60,925 bases of DNA, taken from assembly GCA_020247395.1 (NCBI GenBank), contig JADCJC010000039.1:1-60925 (forward strand), written 5' to 3'. Source of the DNA: Rhodocyclaceae bacterium (GTDB taxonomy: Bacteria; Pseudomonadota; Gammaproteobacteria; Burkholderiales; Usitatibacteraceae). Each line of letters starts with the position of its first letter. The first letter of the stretch is position 1. The notes beneath the pieces were generated by a model, which did not search any database, was not told the origin of the DNA, and was given only the letters and a program-made list of their open reading frames with translations. A program made the position numbers and the translations under genes. Below, piece by piece: positions 55,002 to 60,925 of the stretch.

Positions 55002-55035
55002 ATTAGATTAGTCTAATATTAGCCAAAGCTAATAT
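55002..55035. promoter_or_regulatory. Overlapping inverted repeats: candidate operators of the ArsR regulator
   Basis: ATTAGA-TTAG-TCTAAT (55002-55017) and ATATTAGC-CAAA-GCTAATAT (55016-55035) are two perfect inverted repeats sharing two bases. Both are built from the half-site ATTAG/CTAAT. They lie in the 177-base divergent region between the ArsR gene and soxC, the expected place for ArsR-type binding sites, and probably overlap the promoters. The inverted repeats are seen directly; operator function is inferred. Confidence 0.7.
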
Positions 55036-55043
55036 CATCATAT

Positions 55044-55093
55044 CCACCACATCCCACCACGCCCCACCACGCCCTACAACGCCCCGCGACGCC
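55044..55093. repeat. C-rich 10-bp tandem repeat in the soxC leader
   Basis: About five imperfect copies of CACCACGCCC (CCACCACATC, CACCACGCCC twice, TACAACGCCC, CGCGACGCCG) lie between the operators and the soxC start. The tract is strikingly strand-asymmetric, with almost no G in its first 35 bases. It would sit in the 5' leader of the sox mRNA. The number of copies could vary between strains. Confidence 0.65.
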
Positions 55094-55127
55094 GCGTTTA
55101 CGGTGCGGGCTAATCGGAACCGGCAAC

Positions 55128-56471
55128 ATGTCACAGCGACCAAGCAGCGGACGTATCATCAAGGCACCGGAAAATTTTCTCTCGCCGGCAATGATCGCCG
55201 AAGTCCAACGCGGACGCCGCGACTTTTTACGAGGGGCATTTGCGTCCGCCATCACCGGAGCGACGGCGACCGTTGCAAGCCGTGCCGTGGCGCAGTCAAC
55301 TTCGCTAGGCGACCCGAATATCCTCGAACTGCCCGAACATACCAAGGGACTCGGCCAGCCTGTTGCGGCCACACCATACGGCATGCCGTCAAAGTATGAA
55401 GCAAATCTACAGCGACGCGAAAGCCCGGGATTGACCCGTGTCTCCGCCGCGTCAGTGTCGTTTTGCCCGCTACAGGGACTGTTTGGCATCATCACGCCTA
55501 GCGGGTTGCACTTTGAACGACACCACCAAGGCTGGTGGGACATTGATCCGACCAAACATCGTTTTATGATTAACGGCTTGGTGAAAAAAGCCAAGGTCTA
55601 TACGATGGACGATCTGATGCGGCTGCCGTCGGTATCACGCATGCACTTCATCGAGTGTGGTGCAAACACCGGCATGGAGTGGGGCAATGTCGCGGTGCCG
55701 ACCGTCCAGTACACCCACGGCATGTTGAGTTGTTGTGAGTTCACCGGTGTACCGCTTTCCGTTCTGTTGGAAGACTGCGGCTTCGATAAGTTGAAAGGCA
55801 AATACATTCTTGCTGAAGGGGCGGATGGCTCAAGCATGACGCGCAGCATCTCCATTGAGCGCGCGCTGGATGATTGTTTTGTCGCTTATGCCATGAACGG
55901 CGAGATGTTGCGCCCCGAGAACGGTTATCCGTTGCGTCTGGTCGCACCGGGCATTCAGGGCGTAAGCTGGGTAAAGTGGTTGCGTCGCTTAGAGGTGGGG
56001 GATAAACCCTACGCCACCAAAGACGAAACCTTGCATTACATCGACTTGATGCCCGACGGCACCCATCGGCAGTACACCAGCATTCAGGAGTGCAAGAGCG
56101 TGATCACCACGCCGTCGGGCGGCCAAACGCTGATGGATAGAGGGTATTACAACGTGAGTGGACTGGCTTGGTCGGGTCGCGGCAGGGTTAAACGCGTCGA
56201 TGTTTCGTTCGACGGTGGCCGCAATTGGAAGACGGCCAAGTTAGAAAGTCCGGTCCTCTCAAAATGCCTGACAAGATTTAGCATTGGATTCAACTGGGAT
56301 GGCAGTCCGGCGATTTTGCAGAGTCGCGCCATCGACGAAACCGGCTACGTGCAGCCGCAAATGCGCCAGCTTCGCCAGGTGCGGGGGACACGTTCGATCT
56401 ATCACAACAATGCCATTCAAAGCTGGAAGTTGGATACCAATGGCGAAGTGTCTAACGTACATGTGGGTTAG
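55128..56471 (+). CDS. soxC: Sulfite dehydrogenase molybdopterin subunit SoxC
   Basis: A 447-residue Mo-cofactor protein of the sulfite oxidase family. A Tat signal (RRDFLRGAFASAITGATA, residues ~36-55) precedes the oxidoreductase domain with the Mo-ligand Cys177 in HFIECGANTGMEW. The C-terminal dimerisation domain includes VKRVDVSFDGGRNW. With SoxD it oxidises the SoxY-bound sulfane sulfur in the periplasm, releasing six electrons. ATG 55128 is the only start giving the full Tat signal. Its last codons overlap soxD. Confidence 0.95.
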   Translation: MSQRPSSGRIIKAPENFLSPAMIAEVQRGRRDFLRGAFASAITGATATVASRAVAQSTSLGDPNILELPEHTKGLGQPVAATPYGMPSKYEANLQRRESPGLTRVSAASVSFCPLQGLFGIITPSGLHFERHHQGWWDIDPTKHRFMINGLVKKAKVYTMDDLMRLPSVSRMHFIECGANTGMEWGNVAVPTVQYTHGMLSCCEFTGVPLSVLLEDCGFDKLKGKYILAEGADGSSMTRSISIERALDDCFVAYAMNGEMLRPENGYPLRLVAPGIQGVSWVKWLRRLEVGDKPYATKDETLHYIDLMPDGTHRQYTSIQECKSVITTPSGGQTLMDRGYYNVSGLAWSGRGRVKRVDVSFDGGRNWKTAKLESPVLSKCLTRFSIGFNWDGSPAILQSRAIDETGYVQPQMRQLRQVRGTRSIYHNNAIQSWKLDTNGEVSNVHVG

Positions 56472-57534
56472 ACGCGCCGTGATTCGCCTGCTCAAGTCAT
56501 TGTTGGTCGCCGCGGCGTTGCTGGTCGGCATCAGCGCAATCGCGCAACAGCAGTACCCCGACATTGGTCGCGCAGCAACGCCTGCAGAAGTCAAGGCTTG
56601 GGATATTGACGTTCGGCCAGACTTCAAGGGGCTTCCGCCGGGTTCCGGTTCGGTGGCAGTTGGCCAACAAATCTGGGAGGCGAAGTGTGAGTCCTGCCAC
56701 GGTACGTTTGGCGAATCCAACGAGGTCTTCACACCGATTGCAGGCGGAACGACCAAGGCGGACATGGAAACCGGACGTGTCGCTAGCCTAAGGCGGCCGG
56801 ATTTCCCGCAGCGCAGCACCCTGATGAAACTTTCGCAGCTCTCGTCCTTATGGGATTACATCAATCGCGCCATGCCTTGGAATGCGCCGAAATCGCTGAC
56901 GACGGACGAGGTGTATGCGGTAACTGCGTACATCCTGAATCTGGGGGATATCATTCCGTCTGATTTTGTACTCTCCGACAAGAACATCGCCGAGGTACAG
57001 GCGCGCCTGCCGAATCGTAACGGCTTGGTCAAGTTCATGCCGATGTGGGACGTACGCGGTAAGGGCGACGTGTCGAATACGGCGTGCATGACCAACTGCG
57101 CCACGGAGGTAACACTGTCCTCAACCATGCCCGACCATGCGCGGAATGCACACGGCAATATCGCCGAACAGAATCGCTTGGTAGGCCCGGTGCGCGGCGC
57201 CGACACCACCAAACCACCACCGCTGGCAATGGCAGTCGCCCGCGAGGTGCCGATAGCGGCACCCGCGCCGGCGAAGGCGGTGACGGGCGCAGAGTTGGCG
57301 CGCAAAAGTACCTGTGTCGCCTGCCATGTCGCAAACCGGAAACTGGTCGGGCCAAGTTATGCCGATATTGCCAAGAAATATGCCGGTGACAGCTCAGCCG
57401 TTGCCAAATTGATGGACAAGGTGCGCAAGGGAGGGGCCGGCGTATGGGGCGTCATCCCAATGCCACCGCATCCGGAGATGACGGACGCCGATATCAAAAT
57501 GCTGGTGGAGTGGAGTTTGCAGGGCGGTAAGTAG
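56461..57534 (+). CDS. soxD: SoxD, diheme c-type cytochrome subunit of sulfur dehydrogenase
   Basis: 357 residues from ATG 56461 (MWVRRAVIRLLKSLL), overlapping the soxC end by 11 bases. GTG 56479 is an alternative. A signal peptide ends SAIAQQ. Two haem sites are CESCH (76-80) and CVACH (285-289), with a candidate axial Met in IPMPPHPEM. An Ala/Pro-rich linker separates the domains. It accepts electrons from SoxC in the periplasm. Confidence 0.94.
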   Translation: MWVRRAVIRLLKSLLVAAALLVGISAIAQQQYPDIGRAATPAEVKAWDIDVRPDFKGLPPGSGSVAVGQQIWEAKCESCHGTFGESNEVFTPIAGGTTKADMETGRVASLRRPDFPQRSTLMKLSQLSSLWDYINRAMPWNAPKSLTTDEVYAVTAYILNLGDIIPSDFVLSDKNIAEVQARLPNRNGLVKFMPMWDVRGKGDVSNTACMTNCATEVTLSSTMPDHARNAHGNIAEQNRLVGPVRGADTTKPPPLAMAVAREVPIAAPAPAKAVTGAELARKSTCVACHVANRKLVGPSYADIAKKYAGDSSAVAKLMDKVRKGGAGVWGVIPMPPHPEMTDADIKMLVEWSLQGGK

Positions 57535-57614
57535 TCATCGTGCGTTTTTGGGGGTTGATCTGAAGCAAAGATTGTTTGGCAGATCGGCGCGCGAAGTCTT
57601 GTATATTCTTCAGC

Positions 57615-57645
57615 TTGACTCAAGTAAAAGTACGTTTTTTAAGAT
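57615..57645 (+). promoter_or_regulatory. Possible internal promoter upstream of soxY
   Basis: TTGACT (57615-57620) is followed 17 bases later by TTTAAG (57638-57643) or 19 bases later by TAAGAT in the 126-base soxD-soxY gap. A short palindrome CTTGA-C-TCAAG (57614-57624) overlaps the -35. The -10 match is weak. It could give soxYZ extra expression relative to soxCD. Confidence 0.35.
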
Positions 57646-57660
57646 TGCAAAGGAATAAAC

Positions 57661-58128
57661 ATGAATAGACGCGAAGTACTAAAAGCTGGCAGCAGCACCA
57701 CCGTCATGGCATTGATGATGAGTGCCGGACTACTCAGAGCGGGTGATGTCGCGGCGCAAGAGTGGAACAAAAATGCGTTTGAAGCCAAAAACCTTAACGA
57801 TACGGTGAAGGCGCTCGGTGGCGCAGCTGCCACCGAATCCAAGGACATCACGTTTGTGAATGCCCCCGATATTGCGGAAAACGGTGCCGTTGTGCCGGTC
57901 GGCGTACAGAGCAAAATTCCGAAGACGGAAATGATCGCGATTTTGGTCGAGAAGAATCCGAATTCGCTTTCAGCGGCGTTCACGATTCCAGAAGGTACCG
58001 AGGCCACCGTTTCGACTCGGGTGAAGATGGGACAAACATCCAATGTTCACGCCGTGGTGAAGGCAGACGGGAAGTTCTACTACGCGACGAAGGAGATCAA
58101 GGTAACCCTCGGCGGATGCGGCGGCTAG
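57661..58128 (+). CDS. soxY: Sulfur carrier protein SoxY
   Basis: 155 residues. The Tat signal is MNRREVLKAGSSTTVMALMMSAG. The immunoglobulin-like domain contains KTEMIAILVEKNPNSL. The protein ends with the diagnostic GGCGG tail, whose Cys153 carries the sulfur intermediate on a swinging arm. SoxY is exported folded with SoxZ. AAGGA lies 7 bases upstream of ATG 57661. A hairpin repeat separates it from soxZ. Confidence 0.97.
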   Translation: MNRREVLKAGSSTTVMALMMSAGLLRAGDVAAQEWNKNAFEAKNLNDTVKALGGAAATESKDITFVNAPDIAENGAVVPVGVQSKIPKTEMIAILVEKNPNSLSAAFTIPEGTEATVSTRVKMGQTSNVHAVVKADGKFYYATKEIKVTLGGCGG

Positions 58129-58167
58129 CAGCGGCATCTTTCGACGTGATGCGGCGTTGCGTCCTCG

Positions 58168-58209
58168 TTTTGCTCGCTCATGTATAACCCATACATGTCG
58201 CTCGCAAAA
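58168..58209. repeat. Imperfect palindrome between soxY and soxZ
   Basis: TTTTGC...CATGTAT (58169-58185) mirrors ATACATG...GCAAAA (58191-58209) around AACCC. The inner 7-bp arms are perfect and the outer TTTTGC/GCAAAA arms match. It lies in the 186-base soxY-soxZ gap, unusually large for two genes whose products form a heterodimer. It resembles dispersed intergenic palindromes of betaproteobacteria. Confidence 0.6.
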
Positions 58210-58314
58210 TCTTACTTGCACCTTGTCTGACGCCGAAATACTTGCCTCTAACGTTACCTAGCGACGCGTTGATAAGCACTTCAAACGAATACCAAATACA
58301 AGCAGGAGAAATTC

Positions 58315-58626
58315 ATGGCAGATCCGATGAGAATACGCGCCCAGATGGCGGGCAATATGGTTGAAGTACGTGTCTTGATGGCACATGAAATGGAAACCGG
58401 TCAGCGGCGCGATGCCGCTGGCAAAACCGTTCCAGCGTGGTTCATTCAAAGCGTGACGGCAACGTGTAACGGTAAGACGGTGCTGTCCGCCCAGTGGGGC
58501 CCGGCAGTGTCGAAGAATCCGTTTCTCTCCTTCCGCTTTAGTGGCGCCAAGGCGGGTGACAAAGTGATCGTCACTTGGACGGACAATAAAGGTGACAAGC
58601 GGACCGACGAAGCGGTGATCTCGTAA
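58315..58626 (+). CDS. soxZ: Thiosulfate oxidation carrier complex subunit SoxZ
   Basis: A 103-residue all-beta protein without signal peptide. It starts MADPMRIRAQMAGNMVEVRVLMAHEMETGQRRD, the standard SoxZ opening, and ends KVIVTWTDNKGDKRTDEAVIS. It binds SoxY and is co-exported with it by Tat. AGGAG lies 7 bases before ATG 58315. Its TAA overlaps the next ATG (TAATG), so the lipoprotein gene is translationally coupled to soxZ. Confidence 0.96.
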   Translation: MADPMRIRAQMAGNMVEVRVLMAHEMETGQRRDAAGKTVPAWFIQSVTATCNGKTVLSAQWGPAVSKNPFLSFRFSGAKAGDKVIVTWTDNKGDKRTDEAVIS

Positions 58627-59105
58627 TGCGCGCCACTCGCTTGGCCGGTGCCGGGCTTGCCGCGACAATCATCGCAGCGTCGGGCTGTGCAGTGCTGGAG
58701 GCTAACCATACCACCACGGAGGCAGCCAAGGCGGCCAGGGTGGCTGCGGCGCCCGTCAAGGTGATCTACCATGTGAGTGAAGGCACGGATCAGGCGACCA
58801 ATGCGCTGCGCAATATTCGCAACCATCTTTCCGCAGATCCAACCGCCAAAATTTCTGTCGTCACCCACGCCAATGGCATCGATTTTTTGCTCGACGGTGC
58901 CAAAGACAAAAACGGCAATGACTACGTATCGAATGTTCAGGAGCTGGTAAAACGTGGCGTCGATTTCCGCGTTTGCAAACTTACTCTCGAGCGCCGCAAC
59001 ATTGACCCGAAGCGTGTGATCGAAGAAGCCCGTTTGGTGCCGAGTGGTGTTGCCGAGGTAGCAAGGCTGCAAGCTAGGGAAGGGTACGTTTATTTGAAGC
59101 CATGA
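58626..59105 (+). CDS. DsrE-family lipoprotein within the sox operon
   Basis: 159 residues. A signal peptide ends in the lipobox-like ASGC (Cys21), then an Ala-rich linker and a DsrE/DsrF-type domain. The domain contains VKVIYHVSEGTDQATNALRNI, a conserved Cys117 in GVDFRVCKLTLERRNID and the VPSGVAEVARLQ motif of the COG1416 group. Cytoplasmic DsrE relatives carry sulfur as persulfide on such a cysteine. Here the protein would be anchored in the envelope. It overlaps soxZ by one base and precedes soxA, so a role with SoxYZ is inferred, not shown. Confidence 0.82.
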   Translation: MRATRLAGAGLAATIIAASGCAVLEANHTTTEAAKAARVAAAPVKVIYHVSEGTDQATNALRNIRNHLSADPTAKISVVTHANGIDFLLDGAKDKNGNDYVSNVQELVKRGVDFRVCKLTLERRNIDPKRVIEEARLVPSGVAEVARLQAREGYVYLKP

Positions 59106-59241
59106 TGTTCGTAGACTGTCCACGCCGAGGGTCACAGGCATCGTTGCCGTCATGCATTTTTATGCGCCGTCGGCGCGTAGATCGCAGCTGCAGTTTGTAT
59201 CGCCGCGAAATCTAATATTTATCCAATATTTGGAGGACGAC

Positions 59242-60120
59242 ATGTATCGAACCAAGACACCCACCAGCGCGAAGTGGCTGACAGCGGCAGCCACCTTCGG
59301 CCTCATCGCGGTCGGCGTGGCTGGTGCCCAAGTGCCCGCCGCCAAAGCAGCCCCTGCCGCCGTAGCCGCCGCCAAGAGTAGCGACCCGACCGTCCGCGAG
59401 ATCGAAAAATACCGTGAGGCGCTGGCTGACGGTAATCCCGCCGACCTCTGGGAAGCGCGTGGGGAGGATCTTTGGAAGCGAAAACGCGGGCCAAAGAATG
59501 CGTCGCTCGAAAAATGTGATCTCGGCCTCGGTGAGGGCGTCGTGAAGGGGGCCTACGCCAAGCTGCCCCGCTATTTCGAAGATACCGACCGGGTACAAGA
59601 CCTAGAGTCGCGATTAGTCACTTGTATGGTAATGCTGCAAGGCTTTAGTTATGACCAAGCAAAACGCGCCCCGTTTGGATCGCCGGAAAACAAGTCCGAC
59701 ATGGAAGCACTGGTTGCCTATGTCACCGCCAACTCACGTGGCTCAAGAATGAGCGTCTCACTGAGTCACCCGAAGGAAAAAGAAGCGTACGCCATTGGCA
59801 AGAAGATGTTCTTCCATCGCGGTGGGCCGCATGACTTTTCATGCGCAACCTGCCATGCGCAGGACAACATTCGCATTCGTTTGCAGGATCTGCCTAATCT
59901 GACCAAGCAAGAGCCAGCCCAGCGCGCCTATACCAGTTGGCCGGCCTACCGGGTGAGCCAGGGCGAACTTCGTTCGTTCCAATGGCGTCTGTTTGATTGT
60001 TTCCGTCAGCAGCGCTTCCCGGAACTCGATTTCACATCGGAAGGTTCGGTCGCGTTAACCACATTCCTTGCGCGTAATGCGAATGGGGGCATTTTTAACG
60101 CACCAGCCATCAAGCGCTAA
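59242..60120 (+). CDS. soxA: L-cysteine S-thiosulfotransferase subunit SoxA
   Basis: 292 residues from ATG 59242 (MYRTKTPTSAKW), with GGAGG 5-6 bases upstream. The signal peptide ends VAGAQ. The single haem site is CATCH (201-205), and the haem-ligand/active Cys253 sits in FDCFRQQRFPE. The N-terminal half has lost its haem and keeps Cys92 and Cys128, as in monohaem SoxA. With SoxX it attaches thiosulfate to the SoxY cysteine. Confidence 0.95.
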   Translation: MYRTKTPTSAKWLTAAATFGLIAVGVAGAQVPAAKAAPAAVAAAKSSDPTVREIEKYREALADGNPADLWEARGEDLWKRKRGPKNASLEKCDLGLGEGVVKGAYAKLPRYFEDTDRVQDLESRLVTCMVMLQGFSYDQAKRAPFGSPENKSDMEALVAYVTANSRGSRMSVSLSHPKEKEAYAIGKKMFFHRGGPHDFSCATCHAQDNIRIRLQDLPNLTKQEPAQRAYTSWPAYRVSQGELRSFQWRLFDCFRQQRFPELDFTSEGSVALTTFLARNANGGIFNAPAIKR

Positions 60121-60173
60121 TTGAAATCTCGTCGTGCGATCGAGAGATTTCGGCCAAACATTTGGAGATCGAA

Positions 60174-60788
60174 ATGAATTTGAAAATTGCAATGTTGGTT
60201 ACCGTGATTAGTGGCGCGAGTTGCGTATGGGCGCAATCAAAAGCACCGGCGGTTGATCGTGCAACCGAAGTGATGAAGGCCTCATTCAAGGAGCGAGGTC
60301 AAGCCAAGCTCGACCGGCTCAATCAAGACAAGGCAATGGAGCTGTGTACCAAGTACACCACCACGCCGATTCCAAGAAAACTTGCCGCAGAGATCGAAGC
60401 CGAGAACGTCAAGACCATCCCGTTCCCCGCTGATGGCAAGTATCTGGGCGACTGGAAGGCGGGTGAGCGTATCGCCCAATCGGGCGTTGGCATGCAATTT
60501 ACCGATAACCCGGCCAACCCAAGTGGTGCCAACTGTTACGCCTGTCATAAGCTTGCGCCGCAGGAATTGTCGTATGGCACCATTGGGTCGAGCTTGTATC
60601 AATTCGGCAAGCTTCGCCGGTATTCGCCGGATATCGCCAAGTATGCCTACGGCAAGATCTACAACTCGCAGGCCTATGCCGCGTGTTCGAACATGCCGCG
60701 CTTTGGACATAACAAAATCCTGACGGAAACGCAGATTAAGGATCTGGTTGCGTTGCTGATGGATCCAGAATCACCCGTCAACAAGTGA
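60174..60788 (+). CDS. soxX: SoxX, c-type cytochrome subunit of SoxAX
   Basis: 204 residues from ATG 60174 (MNLKIAMLVTVISGA), with GGAG about 7 bases upstream. The signal peptide ends VWAQ. The haem site is CYACH (121-125), with axial Met174 in CSNMPRFGHN. A ~90-residue N-terminal region with Cys58 precedes the cytochrome domain; this longer form is seen in a subset of SoxX proteins. It follows soxA by 53 bases. soxB, expected next in this gene order, is beyond the window. Confidence 0.93.
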   Translation: MNLKIAMLVTVISGASCVWAQSKAPAVDRATEVMKASFKERGQAKLDRLNQDKAMELCTKYTTTPIPRKLAAEIEAENVKTIPFPADGKYLGDWKAGERIAQSGVGMQFTDNPANPSGANCYACHKLAPQELSYGTIGSSLYQFGKLRRYSPDIAKYAYGKIYNSQAYAACSNMPRFGHNKILTETQIKDLVALLMDPESPVNK

Positions 60789-60790
60789 CA

Positions 60791-60925
60791 GATTTTCTTA
60801 AAAAATTTCGCAGGAATTTTTTGTAGAAAATCGTCATCCCCACGCAGGTGGGGATCCAAGTTTTAGTTGAAGCCGATTTTCTTAAAAAATTTCGCAGGAA
60901 TTTTTTGTAGAAAATCGTCATCCCC
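60791..60925. repeat. 84-bp tandem hairpin repeat at the right edge
   Basis: A unit starting GATTTTCTTAAAAAATTTCG at 60791 recurs at 60875 and is cut by the window end. Each unit holds a long AT-rich imperfect hairpin (arms GATTTTCT...AAAAAATT and AATTTTTT...AGAAAATC, 60791-60832). A second hairpin follows, ATCCCCAC-GCAG-GTGGGGAT (60836-60855), with the same GCAG loop as the repeats at 51.1 kb. The AT-rich hairpin could also act as a terminator just after soxX. Confidence 0.82.

Noticed and set aside
1-60925. Genomic island, prophage or insertion sequence.
   Set aside because: No integrase, transposase, phage gene or tRNA-flanked direct repeat was found; the tRNAs lie in conserved housekeeping order.

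Overview
This 60.9 kb window is bacterial chromosome, densely coding and moderately GC-rich. The gene content points to a betaproteobacterium, probably Burkholderiales or a relative. The pointers are a Bug-type tricarboxylate-transporter binding protein, the tig-clpP-clpX-lon-hupB-ppiD block, hpnCDE squalene genes, DUF1178 and DUF3429 proteins, and a sox thiosulfate-oxidation operon in soxCD-YZ-AX order. No phage, transposase, integrase or CRISPR array is visible. The genus cannot be fixed from sequence alone.

Layout. 1-4.75 kb: a truncated Bug binding protein, serine-glyoxylate aminotransferase and a divergent FAD/Fe-S 2-hydroxyacid dehydrogenase. 4.8-10.7 kb (minus strand): hflX, a one-domain asparaginase-like protein, a glutathione S-transferase, a secreted ClpP-fold protein and prlC. 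10.8-15.2 kb: an MdcD/MdcE-like carboxyltransferase, a GAF protein with a decayed GGDEF domain, malonyl-CoA synthetase (matB) and a DUF1178 protein. 15.2-18.2 kb (minus): an MFS transporter, a thioesterase and lrgA/lrgB. 18.3-25.9 kb: an S9 peptidase, a 1509-residue multi-PAS hybrid histidine kinase and a fumarylacetoacetase-like protein with a possible lipoprotein signal. 26-32 kb (minus): DUF418 and DUF3429 membrane proteins, an unusual YciK-like SDR, and hpnE-hpnD-hpnC joined by ATGA overlaps.

32-41 kb is the protein-quality-control block: tRNA-Leu, trigger factor, ClpP, ClpX, Lon (with a good sigma-32-type promoter), HU, tRNA-Val, tRNA-Asp, a terminator and PpiD. An SDR, fabI and a family 9 glycosyltransferase follow. 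44.2-54.3 kb is one peptide-type ABC transporter operon: three consecutive paralogous ~600-640-residue binding proteins, two permeases and a fused double ATPase. Hairpin-rich repeats lie inside this operon, including 90-bp tandem copies between the two permease genes.

54.5-60.9 kb is the sox locus. A divergent ArsR repressor has two cysteines 66 residues apart, as in the BigR/SqrR persulfide sensors, and faces overlapping inverted repeats. Then come soxC, soxD, soxY, soxZ, a DsrE-family lipoprotein gene, soxA and soxX. SoxYZ carries sulfur on the SoxY GGCGG tail, SoxAX loads it and SoxCD oxidises it; soxB is not in the window. The window ends in an 84-bp tandem hairpin repeat.

The strongest leads are the DsrE lipoprotein inside sox, the predicted persulfide-sensing repressor with its operator array, the tripled binding proteins with a Cys-flanked low-complexity insert in the permease, the lipobox-bearing FAH protein, and the intra-operon repeats.
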